Position numbers and translations under genes: made by a program. From positions 4,154,001-4,218,000 of the forward strand of contig NC_014306.1 of assembly GCF_000196615.1 (NCBI RefSeq): a DNA stretch of 64,000 nucleotides, given 5' to 3'. This document shows, piece after piece, positions 17,988 through 27,021 of the stretch. Positions within the stretch are counted from its first letter, which is position 1. Each line of letters starts with the position of its first letter. Below the pieces are notes generated by a model. That model ran no database searches. It saw only the letters and a list, made by a program, of their open reading frames with translations, and was not told the DNA's origin. This DNA comes from Erwinia billingiae Eb661 (lineage in GTDB: Bacteria > Pseudomonadota > Gammaproteobacteria > Enterobacterales > Enterobacteriaceae).

Positions 17988-19121
17988 ATGGAAATTTATT
18001 GGTATTTAACCGCACCAGACGGTCACCAACCCTGGACGGCCTCCGGCAGCCGTCAGGTTAATTATGCTTACTTCCAACAGCTTGCCCGCGCGGTCGATCA
18101 CCTCGGTTTTACCGGCGCGCTGCTGGCGACCGGCGCGCACGATCCGTGGATCCTTGGCGCATCGCTGATCCCCTATACCGAGCGGATGAAGTTCCTGATT
18201 GCCATCCAGCCGGGGCTGATTTCGCCGACGCTGCTGGCCAAGATGGCCGTCACCTTTAACCAGTTCTCGAAAGGTCGGGTGCTGCTGAACGTGGTCAGCG
18301 GCGATAAAAACACCCTGAGCGCCTATGGCATGCATCTGGATCATGATGCCCGCTATGCGCTGAGCGATGAGTTTTTGCAGGTGTTGCGTCCGCTGCTCAA
18401 TGAGGAAAGCGTTAATTTCAAAGGGGAACATCTCGACGTTGAAAACGCCAAACTGGCGCTGAGCAACGGCGGCTATCCGCCACCGCCATTGTGGTTTGGT
18501 GGCTCCTCCGAATCCGCGCAGGAAGTGGCGGCTAAGCATATCGATACCTATCTGTCGTGGGGCGAAACGCCGCCGCAGGCCGCTGAAAAAATCGCGCAGG
18601 TGAAGGCCAAAGCCGAAAAGCATCACCGCCAGCTACGCTACGGCATTCGGCTGTACGTGATCGTGCGCGAGACCGATGAACTCGCCTGGCAGGCCGTAGA
18701 TGCGCTGTACGCCACCATGGATGACAAGGCGATCGCCGCCCGTCAGCAACTTGCCAACGGTTCCGATTCGGTCGGCCAGTCGCGGATGAGCGCGCTGCAT
18801 AATGACCAGAAACCGGCCGATCCGCGTGAACTCGAAATCTATCCTGGCCTGTGGGCGGGTATCGGCCTGGTCCGTCCGGGTCCGGGCACGGCGATTGTTG
18901 GCAGCCCGGAAACCGTTGAACGCACGCTGCGCGCCTATCAGGACGCCGGGGTTGAGGTGTTTATCCTTTCCGGCTTCCCGCTGCTGGAAGAGGCCTACCG
19001 GTTTAGCGAGCTGGTGATGCCGCGTCTTAACCTCAGCCAAAGCGAACAGCAGCCGGACAACAGCTTTACCTGGGGCAATCTGTGGGACCGTCCGCTGGAC
19101 CCGGAGGAAAAGCCGCGATGA
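17988..19121 (+). CDS. FMNH2-dependent alkanesulfonate monooxygenase-like enzyme (SsuD family)
   Basis: Luciferase-like (LLM) flavin monooxygenase, 377 residues, close in size to SsuD (381). The ATG at 17988 starts MEIYWYLTAPDGHQPWTASG. Family blocks: FTGALLATGAHDPWILGASL, FLIAIQPGLISPTLLAKMA, LLNVVSGDK, WFGGSSESAQEVAAKHIDTYLSWGE and VGSPETVERTLRAYQDAGVEVFILSGFPLLEEAYRF. SsuD splits C-S bonds of alkanesulfonates to release sulfite. The gene overlaps the next by 4 bases. The NADPH:FMN reductase SsuE and the SsuBC permease/ATPase are not present here. Confidence 0.85.
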   Translation: MEIYWYLTAPDGHQPWTASGSRQVNYAYFQQLARAVDHLGFTGALLATGAHDPWILGASLIPYTERMKFLIAIQPGLISPTLLAKMAVTFNQFSKGRVLLNVVSGDKNTLSAYGMHLDHDARYALSDEFLQVLRPLLNEESVNFKGEHLDVENAKLALSNGGYPPPPLWFGGSSESAQEVAAKHIDTYLSWGETPPQAAEKIAQVKAKAEKHHRQLRYGIRLYVIVRETDELAWQAVDALYATMDDKAIAARQQLANGSDSVGQSRMSALHNDQKPADPRELEIYPGLWAGIGLVRPGPGTAIVGSPETVERTLRAYQDAGVEVFILSGFPLLEEAYRFSELVMPRLNLSQSEQQPDNSFTWGNLWDRPLDPEEKPR

Positions 19122-19972
19122 AAATTCGTCTGGGCAGCCACCCCAACAATCTCTCGCTGTTTATTCTGCGCCATCGTGGAGTGATTGAACCGCTGGCCGC
19201 CGAACGCGACTGGCAGATCGACTGGTTTGATTATCCGCAGGGCGCGCGCAGCGGTGAGTGGCTGGCGGAAGATCGGGTCGATATTGTCGGCACCGGCTCA
19301 ACGCCGCCGATAACCGCCGGGGCGGGCGGGCTGGACGTCGCCTATCTGGCGGCCTCACCGCCGCGTGATAACAACTGCGCCTTGCTGGCGCTGAAGGGCA
19401 ACGCGCTGACGTCGCTGGCCAACACGCGTCTGTCGGGCATGCCGGGCTCCTTTACCGATCATTTTCTGGCGCGCCTGCTTCATCAACAGGGCCTGAGCCG
19501 CAAGGACGTGACGCTGGTGGATATTCAGGGCGACGCGGCGCTGCACGCGCTGCTGGCGGGTGAAATTGATGGCTGGCTGGCGGTGGATCCGTGGCTGGCG
19601 CGGGCGCTGACTCACCCGTCGACAGAAGCCCGGATGTCAGTCGGCAGTCAGATCGTTAACCGCTCGTTGTTCTGGACGCGCCGCGCCTGGCAGCAGGCGC
19701 ATCCCGACGCGGCCCGCTGGGTGGTTGAACAGCTGGCGCACAACGATCGCTGGATTGAGCAGAATCCGATCCCGGCGGCGCAGATCCTCAATCAGCAGCT
19801 TAACCCGGCGATCTGCCTGGCCGAATGGCAGCAGACCCTGCGCGCCCGGCCATGGGGGATCATCCCGGCCAGTGACGCCTTGCTTAGCGAACAGCAGCAG
19901 CAGGCTGATGACCTTTTTGCGGTGGGCTTTATTCCCGCTGCCGTATCGGTGTTTCCCAGGAGAAAAGCATGA
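19118..19972 (+). CDS. Sulfonate/nitrate-type substrate-binding protein homologue lacking a signal peptide
   Basis: A 284-residue protein of the SsuA/TauA/NrtA-like family. The start at 19118 (GGAGG about 11 bases before, ATGA overlap with the monooxygenase stop) gives MKIRLGSHPNNLSLFILRHRG, directly the mature-type fold with no signal peptide. The motif WLAEDRVDIVGTGSTPPITA matches the family ligand loop. With no export signal it would stay in the cytoplasm, where it might act as an enzyme, chaperone or sensor, or the true start has been lost. It is followed by a conventional, exported SsuA-like gene (4-base overlap). Confidence 0.72.
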   Translation: MKIRLGSHPNNLSLFILRHRGVIEPLAAERDWQIDWFDYPQGARSGEWLAEDRVDIVGTGSTPPITAGAGGLDVAYLAASPPRDNNCALLALKGNALTSLANTRLSGMPGSFTDHFLARLLHQQGLSRKDVTLVDIQGDAALHALLAGEIDGWLAVDPWLARALTHPSTEARMSVGSQIVNRSLFWTRRAWQQAHPDAARWVVEQLAHNDRWIEQNPIPAAQILNQQLNPAICLAEWQQTLRARPWGIIPASDALLSEQQQQADDLFAVGFIPAAVSVFPRRKA

Positions 19973-20919
19973 CCCGTTGGATAAAAAGCGCGGCCCTCAG
20001 CGCGCTGTTGCTGTGCGCCGGTGCGGCACAGGCGGCAGAGTCAATCACCCTGCGCATTGGATTTTTGCGTGGGCCGACCGATCTGGCATTAGCCAAAGAG
20101 AAAGGCTCGCTGGAAAAAGCGCTGGCGGCACATCAGGTTAAGGTGGTGTGGGCCGGTCCGTTCACCGCCGCTGCACCGGCGTATGAAGCGCTGAATGCCG
20201 GGGCTATCGACATGACTACCGGCAGCTCCACCGCCTTTGTGACCGCCATTGCCGCCGGCTCGCCGCTGCGTTTCTTTGCCTATCAGGCGATGCCTGCCGA
20301 CGGTGAAGGCCTGGTGGTGCGCAACAGCAGCGAGATCCATTCGCTGAATGATTTGCGCGGCAAAAAGGTGGCGGTCAACAAAGGCGGCACCGGCGAATAC
20401 CTGCTTTCACGCGCGCTAAGCAGCGCCGGCATCCCGGAAAACGCCGTGCAGAAGGTCTATCTCAGCCCGTCGGATACCGGCACCGCTTTTGTCGGCGGCC
20501 ATGTCGATGCCTGGGCCATCTGGGATCCGTTCCTGTCATTGGCGCGGCAGAGCTACGATGCGCGGCTGTTAAGCAATGGCAAACAGTTGGGCTCGGAGAA
20601 TGCCGCCGGCTATTTTGTCAGCGACGCGTTTTATCAGGCCCATCCTGACGTGCTGAAGTGGGTGTATCAGGTGTTGCAGCAGGAGAACAGCTGGGCCAAA
20701 GCGCATCCGCTGGAGGCCGGGAAAATCTGGGCAGCGCAGATGGGGCAAATGGGCGAGGCGCTGGCCGCGCAGTTAGGCCACGTTAACACCGTCCCGGTGA
20801 CGCCGGTTGATGACGCGGCAATCGCGCATATTGAACACATTGCCGACTGGTATCAGCAGCAGGGCTTGATCAAAAGCCGCCCGGATATTCGCCAGCATGT
20901 GGTGACGCTGACGCCGTAA
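19969..20919 (+). CDS. Periplasmic aliphatic sulfonate-binding protein, SsuA type
   Basis: Solute-binding protein of 316 residues with a signal peptide ending LLLCAGAAQA. The mature region has the SsuA pattern: LRIGFLRGPTDLALAKEKGSLEKAL, FTAAAPAYEALNAGAIDMTTGSST, KKVAVNKGGTGEYLLSRALSSAG and VDAWAIWDPFLSLA. It overlaps the preceding homologue by 4 bases, so three genes (monooxygenase, binding-like protein, SsuA-like) form one operon. No permease or ATPase gene is within the window, so it must share one encoded elsewhere. Its last codons are tandemly repeated after the stop. Confidence 0.87.
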   Translation: MTRWIKSAALSALLLCAGAAQAAESITLRIGFLRGPTDLALAKEKGSLEKALAAHQVKVVWAGPFTAAAPAYEALNAGAIDMTTGSSTAFVTAIAAGSPLRFFAYQAMPADGEGLVVRNSSEIHSLNDLRGKKVAVNKGGTGEYLLSRALSSAGIPENAVQKVYLSPSDTGTAFVGGHVDAWAIWDPFLSLARQSYDARLLSNGKQLGSENAAGYFVSDAFYQAHPDVLKWVYQVLQQENSWAKAHPLEAGKIWAAQMGQMGEALAAQLGHVNTVPVTPVDDAAIAHIEHIADWYQQQGLIKSRPDIRQHVVTLTP

Positions 20920-20954
20920 TTTTGGCAGCCTGTGGTGATGTTGACGCCGTAGTT
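20891..20954 (+). repeat. Tandem 33-base repeat across the stop of the SsuA-like gene
   Basis: Bases 20891-20921 and 20924-20954 match at about 26 of 31 positions and are offset by 33 bases, exactly 11 codons in frame. Each copy encodes ...VVTLTP or ...VVMLTP followed by a stop (TAA, then TAG). The gene end has been duplicated together with its stop codon. Confidence 0.85.
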
Positions 20955-21034
20955 ATGCCAGCAATGGAGGGTGCCAGGGATGGCGCCGGACTTTGCCATG
21001 CAGAATGCGGGTTTTCGGCCTGCGCCAGTCCCAC

Positions 21035-21928
21035 TCAGGAGAAGGTGTCGAACAGCTGCTGCCGTATCCAGCGATGCCCGGCCGACGTATGGGTGCGTTC
21101 ATGCCAGGCGACGGTTTTGGTAAAACCGGGGATCGCCAGCGGCGGCGCCAGCAGCGTCAGCCCGTGGGTATTCACCGCCAGCCGTTTTGGCACCACCGCA
21201 ATCAGATCGCTGTCGCGCAGGATTTCCGGCAGCACCAGAAAACTGGTGACCGACAGCGTCACCTTGCGCTTCAGCCCCAACGCCAGCAACGCACTGTCGG
21301 TCACGCCGGAAAACATCTCGCCTTCGTAGGAAACCAGCGCATGATCCAGCGCGCAAAAGCGCGTTAAGGTCAGCTTTTTCGCCGCCGCCGGATGTCCCTC
21401 CCGCAGCATACAGACATACTCTTCATCGAACAGCCGACGCGCGTGCAGCTCTGGCGGCGTGCTCTCCGGCGTGACGATAGCCAGATCGATTTCCCCGCGT
21501 TCAAGCTGCTGCTGCAACTGGCGGTTTTCCACCGGCCTGACGGCGATCTGTAGCCCAGGCGCCAGCGTGCGCAACCGGGCGAGAAACGGCACCACCACCG
21601 CCCGCAGCGCATAGTCCGTCGAGGCGATCGTCAGCTGCATCTCGCTTTGCGCAGGATCGAATGCCGCGGGCTGCAGCATCCCGTCGATATCCCGCAGGAT
21701 TTTTGCCACCGGCTCCGCCAGTTCCAGCGCACGCGGCGTCGGCACGATGCCGTGCGGCGCGCGGACAAACAGCGGATCGTTAAAGCTCTCGCGCAGTCGT
21801 GCCAGCATGCCGCTGACCGCCGGTTGCGTCAGCGACAGACGACGGGCGGCGCGGGTGACGTTGCGCTCCTCCAGCAGGGCGGAGAAGGCTTTTAACAGGT
21901 TCAGATCCAGCGTTCTGATATCAGCCAT
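21035..21928 (-). CDS. LysR-family transcriptional regulator
   Basis: Regulator of 297 residues. The ATG at 21928 (MADIRTLDLNLLKAF) is preferred to a TTG four codons upstream. The N-terminal helix-turn-helix reads ARRLSLTQPAVSGMLARLRESF, and the region from about residue 90 is a periplasmic-binding-like effector domain (MQLTIASTDYALRAVVVPF...). This NodD/PcaQ-like subtype often regulates a divergent gene. Here the divergent neighbour, 137 bases away, is an SRPBCC-domain protein, so that is the likeliest target. The sulfonate-type operon converges on it from the other side. Confidence 0.9.
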   Translation of the reverse strand: MADIRTLDLNLLKAFSALLEERNVTRAARRLSLTQPAVSGMLARLRESFNDPLFVRAPHGIVPTPRALELAEPVAKILRDIDGMLQPAAFDPAQSEMQLTIASTDYALRAVVVPFLARLRTLAPGLQIAVRPVENRQLQQQLERGEIDLAIVTPESTPPELHARRLFDEEYVCMLREGHPAAAKKLTLTRFCALDHALVSYEGEMFSGVTDSALLALGLKRKVTLSVTSFLVLPEILRDSDLIAVVPKRLAVNTHGLTLLAPPLAIPGFTKTVAWHERTHTSAGHRWIRQQLFDTFS

Positions 21929-22065
21929 GGTGATAACCAAAATAAAAAACGGTGATTAGATTTATGTCAGTCTGACACGCATGCTGTGGGTTATCCACTC
22001 GCTGCAGGCAGAAACGTTGCGACGCCAGCGGGTGACTCTCTCACCACTGAACACAGGAATTTCCC

Positions 22066-22578
22066 ATGCTTAACGCCATCATCTGGCCTGAAGGCTATCT
22101 GCCAGGCACCACCGATAACAGCGTCTCCAATGAAATCATCGTCGCCGGCATTACTGCGGCTCAGGTCTGGGCGCGGCTGAATAACACCGCGCTGTGGGCC
22201 AGCTACTACAGCAATGCCGACGATATCCGATTTCACGATGGCTCCGGCCCGGAATTGCGCGCAGGCGCACGCTTTCGCTTCACCACGTTTGGCTTCCCGG
22301 TTGAAGCGGAAGTGACGGAATACGTGCCGCCGGTGGCCGGTGAAGCGGCGCGCATTGCGTGGCATGGCTGGGTGGAAGGCGACGCGGATTCGCGTCTGGA
22401 TGTGCATCATGCCTGGCTGTTTGAGGATCTGCCGGGCAACCGCGTGCGCATCCTGACCCAGGAAACGCAGATCGGGAAACCCGCGCAGGAACTGGCGCAA
22501 ACCCGCCCTAACCCGATGCTGAATGCGCATCAGGAATGGATCGACGGACTGGCATCAGCCGCGCAAAAAGCCCAATAA
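22066..22578 (+). CDS. SRPBCC-family (START-like) protein
   Basis: A 170-residue cytoplasmic protein with the Bet v1/polyketide-cyclase fold pattern: VSNEIIVAGITAAQVWARLNNTALWASYYSNADDI at the start, a central FPVEAEVTEYVPPVAGEAARIAWHG strand region and a C-terminal amphipathic helix (NPMLNAHQEWIDGLASAAQKA). These proteins bind small hydrophobic ligands. AGGAA lies six bases before the ATG. The divergent LysR gene suggests that it responds to a xenobiotic or aromatic compound; that is inference only. Confidence 0.82.
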   Translation: MLNAIIWPEGYLPGTTDNSVSNEIIVAGITAAQVWARLNNTALWASYYSNADDIRFHDGSGPELRAGARFRFTTFGFPVEAEVTEYVPPVAGEAARIAWHGWVEGDADSRLDVHHAWLFEDLPGNRVRILTQETQIGKPAQELAQTRPNPMLNAHQEWIDGLASAAQKAQ

Positions 22579-22745
22579 ACAGCAACATGGCGCTAAAGTT
22601 TGCCTTAGCTAAGATGTCTTTTCTGTAACATCTTCAACAAATGTCACACTTTAGTGCCCGCATATGCATCTTTCGTGTCGTGATTTGGCCGGTAATCTCT
22701 ATCATGAGACCAGAAAACGACTAAAAATAATGCGATTGCCGGTTA

Positions 22746-24641
22746 ATGAAATTCAGAAATTTTGAAGAAGAAGAAAAGCTTTTTGTTCGCAGGGCCTTAG
22801 TCGCCTTTGGGATAGTAGTGGCAGGGTTTATTACGCTGGTGGTGAATCTGTACCACCTGCAAATTGAGCAGAATCAGTATTACCAGACCCGCTCCAATCA
22901 AAATGACATCAAAATGATCCCTATCGCCCCGACGCGAGGGATCATTTTCGATCGCAATGGCATCCCGCTGGTCAGAAACGTCACCTGGCATGACATTGAA
23001 ATCATTCCCTATAAAATCCAGGACATGAAGGCGCTGCTGACCGAACTGACGCCGATTGTCGACCTGTCGCCTGACGATATCGATACCTTTACCCGCGCGC
23101 TGCATGCCGGTAGCCGTTATAAACCGGTGGTGCTGAAAACCGAGCTGTCTGATGAAGAAGTCGCCCGCTTCTCGGTGAACCAGTACCGCTTTACCGGCGT
23201 TAACGTCAGCAGCTACGAAGACCGCCAGTATCCCTATGGGCCGGACCTGGCGCACGTAATCGGCTACGTGTCGAAAATAAACGACAACGATTACAAACGT
23301 CTTGATAAAGAAGGGGTTGGCGAGAACTATGCCGCCGACCACAACATCGGTAAGCAGGGTATCGAAGGCTATTATGAGTCGGTGCTGCACGGAAAAACCG
23401 GTTATCAGGAAGTGGAGGTGGATAACCACGGTCGGGTGATCCGCGTGCTGAAAGAAGTGCCGCCGGTGGCGGGCAAAAACCTCTACTTAACGCTGGACCT
23501 GCATCTTCAGCAGTATGTCGAAACGCAGCTGGTCGGTCAGCGTGCGGCGGTGCTGATCGAGAACCCCAAAGATGGCCAGGTGCTGGCGATGGTTTCCAGC
23601 CCGAGCTACGATCCCAATCCCTTTGTGAAGGGCATCAGCTACAAAGCCTATAAAGAACTGTTGGCGAACAAAGACCTGCCGCTGATTAACCGCGTGACGC
23701 AAGGTTTGTATCCACCTGCGTCAACGGTAAAACCGTATATGGCGATGTCCGCGCTGCTGACCCACGTCATTACGCCGCAAACCACCTTCTTCGGCGCACC
23801 GACCTGGACGCTGCCGGGCACCGATCGTAAGTATCGCGACTGGAAAAAAAGCGGCCACGGCACGCTGGATGTCACCCGCGCCATCGAGGAGTCGGCGGAT
23901 ACCTTCTTCTATCAGGTGGCCTTTATGATGGGCATCGACCGCATTCATACCATGCTCAGCCAGTTTGGCTACGGCAAACCGAGCGGCATCGATCTGAATG
24001 AAGAGTACAACGGCCTGCTGCCAAGCCGCGAGTGGAAGCAGAAGGTGCATAAAAAGGGCTGGTATCAGGGTGATACCGTCGCGGTCGGCATCGGCCAGGG
24101 TTACTGGATTGCCACGCCGATCCAGATGGTGAAAGCGCTGGATACGCTGATCAACAACGGTCGGGTGATCCAGCCGCACCTGCTGTATGAAGCCAAACAG
24201 GGCAAGAGCATCACCCCGTGGAAACAGACGTTGCCGGAACAGCAGATTGGCGATGCCAAATCGCCTTACTGGAGCCTGGTGCGCCATGCCATGTTCGGCA
24301 TGGCCAATGCGCCCAACGGCACCGGCTATAAATACTTCCACACCGCGCCCTACGGCATTGCGGCGAAGAGTGGGACCTCGCAGGTGTTCGGCCTGCGGCA
24401 AAACCAGGTGTATAACGCCAAGATGATCCCAATCCGTCTGCGCGACCATATCTTCTATACCGCCTTTGCGCCGTTTAACGACCCGAAAGTGTCGATGGCG
24501 ATCATCCTTGAGAACGGTGGCATCAACGGCGTCACAGCCGCGCCGCTGGCGAGGAATATTCTCGACCACATCTTCCTGCCACCGGACGTGGCCCCGATGC
24601 CGGTCACCGCCGATCCGACCAGCAACTTTACCGCCCAATAA
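22746..24641 (+). CDS. Penicillin-binding protein 2 paralogue (MrdA-like transpeptidase)
   Basis: Class B PBP of 631 residues, anchored in the inner membrane by a helix at about 18-38, with a periplasmic dimerisation domain and a transpeptidase domain. Catalytic motifs are intact: Ser326-T-V-Lys329, S383-A-D and K541-S-G-T. It resembles E. coli PBP2 (MrdA) along its length (VRRALVAF, IAPTRGIIFDRNGIPL, GYVSKINDND, TGYEEVEV-like block) but with many changes. It stands alone, without rodA, rlpA, dacA or rlmH, which flank mrdA in enterics. It is therefore probably an extra PBP2, comparable to the acid-adapted PBP2sal of Salmonella. Confidence 0.88.
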   Translation: MKFRNFEEEEKLFVRRALVAFGIVVAGFITLVVNLYHLQIEQNQYYQTRSNQNDIKMIPIAPTRGIIFDRNGIPLVRNVTWHDIEIIPYKIQDMKALLTELTPIVDLSPDDIDTFTRALHAGSRYKPVVLKTELSDEEVARFSVNQYRFTGVNVSSYEDRQYPYGPDLAHVIGYVSKINDNDYKRLDKEGVGENYAADHNIGKQGIEGYYESVLHGKTGYQEVEVDNHGRVIRVLKEVPPVAGKNLYLTLDLHLQQYVETQLVGQRAAVLIENPKDGQVLAMVSSPSYDPNPFVKGISYKAYKELLANKDLPLINRVTQGLYPPASTVKPYMAMSALLTHVITPQTTFFGAPTWTLPGTDRKYRDWKKSGHGTLDVTRAIEESADTFFYQVAFMMGIDRIHTMLSQFGYGKPSGIDLNEEYNGLLPSREWKQKVHKKGWYQGDTVAVGIGQGYWIATPIQMVKALDTLINNGRVIQPHLLYEAKQGKSITPWKQTLPEQQIGDAKSPYWSLVRHAMFGMANAPNGTGYKYFHTAPYGIAAKSGTSQVFGLRQNQVYNAKMIPIRLRDHIFYTAFAPFNDPKVSMAIILENGGINGVTAAPLARNILDHIFLPPDVAPMPVTADPTSNFTAQ

Positions 24642-24830
24642 GCCGTTTACTGCCCTGCCAGCGCGTTTGCTGGTGGGGCGATATATTCCGGTAGTTTCCA
24701 AAAAACATTCAGACATAAAATCTTCGTTAAAGAAGGCGTTACCCCTTGCCGATAAACGACAATGAGGTAATGTCTTATCTTCGTGAGGCCAGCGTTTAAT
24801 GGCGACTGAATCGGTTTTGCTGGAAAGTAA

Positions 24831-26984
24831 ATGACTAACGAACTTAGCCTGTTAAACGGGCTGCGACGCCACTTTATCCGTCATGTCGTCACGCCAATGA
24901 TTCTGGTGGTGCTGTTCACCTTCCTTGCCTGTGGATTTACCGCCTGGTGGGTCACCACCATCAGCAATACCAAGGCGTTGGAAAAACAGCAGCAGGTCAT
25001 CAGCAATATTTTTGCTCAGCATCTGGCTGAATATCTGCAACAGCATCAAAGCCTGTTGGGCTGGCCTGCGTTGCTGCAGCAGTTGAATGCCGCGCCGGCA
25101 GTGAGCAATCCCTTCGGACACTGGCTGAATACCCTGGCCGGTGATGGCGAAGTGTACCTGTTGGATGCGCAAAACCGTCCTCAGTCGGTGTGGCTCAAAG
25201 GCGAACGGGTGACCAGCGAGCGTTACCTCGACGTCAGAAACTCACTGCTGCCGTGGCTCGACAGCCTGCAACGTCTTTCCCGCACCGCTTCCCCGGCGTT
25301 TACCGGCGACTTTATTCGGGTCAACGGACGGGTGGCCGAAGTTGCCTTAGGCGAGGTGCCGGGCAGCGGCGGCAACAAGCTGATTTTCCTGCGCTATCTG
25401 CATTATAACTTTGTCGACTTCCTGCAACACCGTGGCGTGGTGAACGCCTTCCGCTTTACGCCCAGCTCGCCAGACAGTGTTAACAGCGCCGGTTTCCTGC
25501 TGCAATCCCATCTGAATATCCCGGTCAGCTACGTCTCCTGGCAACCGATGCGGCCCGGCAGCCAGATGCTGATGGTGACCGGACCGCTGGTGTTGCTGGC
25601 GATGCTGGCGATTACGCTGATGTGCATCAAGATGACGCGCCGGCTGTGGACCTCGTCGCTGAAGCTTTCCGAATCAATGCAGAAGCTGGAAGCCAGCGAA
25701 GCGCAGGCGCAACAGCTGGCGCTGCACGACGTGCTGACCGGCTTGCCCAACCGCGCGGCGATGGAACAACAGCTGACGCAGCGATTGAGCAACCTGTCCG
25801 CAGAGGGAGAAAATATTGGCCTGCTGCTGCTGGATCTCGACCGCTTTAAGATGATTAACGACACCTACGGCCATCACACCGGCGACGATTTGATTGTGGA
25901 AATTGGACAGCGGCTGTCGGCGCTGTTAAGGCCGGAGGATGCCGTGGGCCGGTTGGGCGGCGATGAGTTTGTGGTGGTGGTCAATCACCTGCAGGACGAT
26001 CGGCAGATCACCGCGCTGTGTCAGCAGATTATTGCCTGCCTGACCACGCCGATCACCTTGCAGGGCAATCGCCTGTGGGTGGGGGTCAGCATCGGCATTG
26101 CGCTGGCGCCGCAGCATGGTACGGAGCGCCAGGAGCTGATGCGCAAGGCGGATATCGCGTTATATGCGGCCAAGGCCGAAGGACGCGGGCGCTACCATAT
26201 GTTTGTTCCGGCGCTGGACGATGCGCTGATTAAGCGTCAGCAGCTGGCAGAAGAGTTGCGGCTGGCGCTGGAAAACACCTGCGGGCTGGCGCTGTGGTAT
26301 CAGCCGATTATGGATATCAGCGGCACAAAAATGCTCGGCATTGAGGCGCTGCTACGCTGGCAGCATCCGACGTTAGGGCCCGTTTCCCCTGCCGATTTTA
26401 TTCCCATCGCCGAAGAGACCGGGCTGATCATTCCGCTCGGCGACTGGGTGCTGCAACAGGCGGTGAAGCGGGCGAAAACCTGCCCGCATCTGAAGATGTC
26501 GATCAACGTGTCGCCGCTGCAATTCCTCGCCGGTGATTTTATTGCCCGCGTGAATGAGATTGTGCAGCAGCATGACGTTAACCCACGGCAGATTGAGCTG
26601 GAAGTGACCGAAGGCGTGATGCTGGAAGATAAGCAGCAGGCGCTGCATACCATTCAGACGCTGCGCGCGGCGGGCTTTAGCATTGCGCTGGATGACTTCG
26701 GCACCGGCTACTCCAGCCTGAGCTACCTGACGCAGTTCCCGGTGGATACCCTCAAAATTGACCGCTGCTTTACCCAGTTGCTGGGGATTCAGGCGCAGGC
26801 CAACACCATCGTCTCGTCGGTGATTAAGCTTGGCCACTCGCTGGGCCTGTCGGTGACGGCGGAAGGGGTGGAAACCGAGGAGCAGCGGCTGGCGCTGGCC
26901 GCCGCAGGTTGCGATAAGCTGCAGGGCTTCCTGCTCAGCCGCCCGCAACCCGCAGACGTGCTGTTCGCCGCCGAGGCGGTGTAA
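24831..26984 (+). CDS. Membrane-bound GGDEF-EAL cyclic-di-GMP enzyme
   Basis: A 717-residue inner-membrane signalling protein. A first helix (about 22-45) and a second (about 245-263) frame a periplasmic sensor domain; a coiled linker leads to the GGDEF domain (motif 376-380) with an I-site RPED five residues before it, then an EAL domain (motif 505-507) with DDFGTG, EVTEG and the catalytic Lys in LKIDR. Both catalytic sets look intact, so it could make and degrade c-di-GMP, the balance being set by the periplasmic signal. It stands alone between PBP2 and the convergent haem operon. Confidence 0.93.
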   Translation: MTNELSLLNGLRRHFIRHVVTPMILVVLFTFLACGFTAWWVTTISNTKALEKQQQVISNIFAQHLAEYLQQHQSLLGWPALLQQLNAAPAVSNPFGHWLNTLAGDGEVYLLDAQNRPQSVWLKGERVTSERYLDVRNSLLPWLDSLQRLSRTASPAFTGDFIRVNGRVAEVALGEVPGSGGNKLIFLRYLHYNFVDFLQHRGVVNAFRFTPSSPDSVNSAGFLLQSHLNIPVSYVSWQPMRPGSQMLMVTGPLVLLAMLAITLMCIKMTRRLWTSSLKLSESMQKLEASEAQAQQLALHDVLTGLPNRAAMEQQLTQRLSNLSAEGENIGLLLLDLDRFKMINDTYGHHTGDDLIVEIGQRLSALLRPEDAVGRLGGDEFVVVVNHLQDDRQITALCQQIIACLTTPITLQGNRLWVGVSIGIALAPQHGTERQELMRKADIALYAAKAEGRGRYHMFVPALDDALIKRQQLAEELRLALENTCGLALWYQPIMDISGTKMLGIEALLRWQHPTLGPVSPADFIPIAEETGLIIPLGDWVLQQAVKRAKTCPHLKMSINVSPLQFLAGDFIARVNEIVQQHDVNPRQIELEVTEGVMLEDKQQALHTIQTLRAAGFSIALDDFGTGYSSLSYLTQFPVDTLKIDRCFTQLLGIQAQANTIVSSVIKLGHSLGLSVTAEGVETEEQRLALAAAGCDKLQGFLLSRPQPADVLFAAEAV

Positions 26985-27021
26985 CCGGAACGGCAAGATT
27001 AGCCTCAACAAGGCAGTAACA

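Noticed and set aside
24653-24681. Hairpin after the PBP2 gene
   Set aside because: GCCC..CCAGC/GCTGG..GGGC pairs with mismatches but no T-run follows, so I did not call a terminator.
23721-24716. A 331-codon minus-strand frame under the PBP2 gene
   Set aside because: Antisense to intact transpeptidase motifs, no family resemblance.
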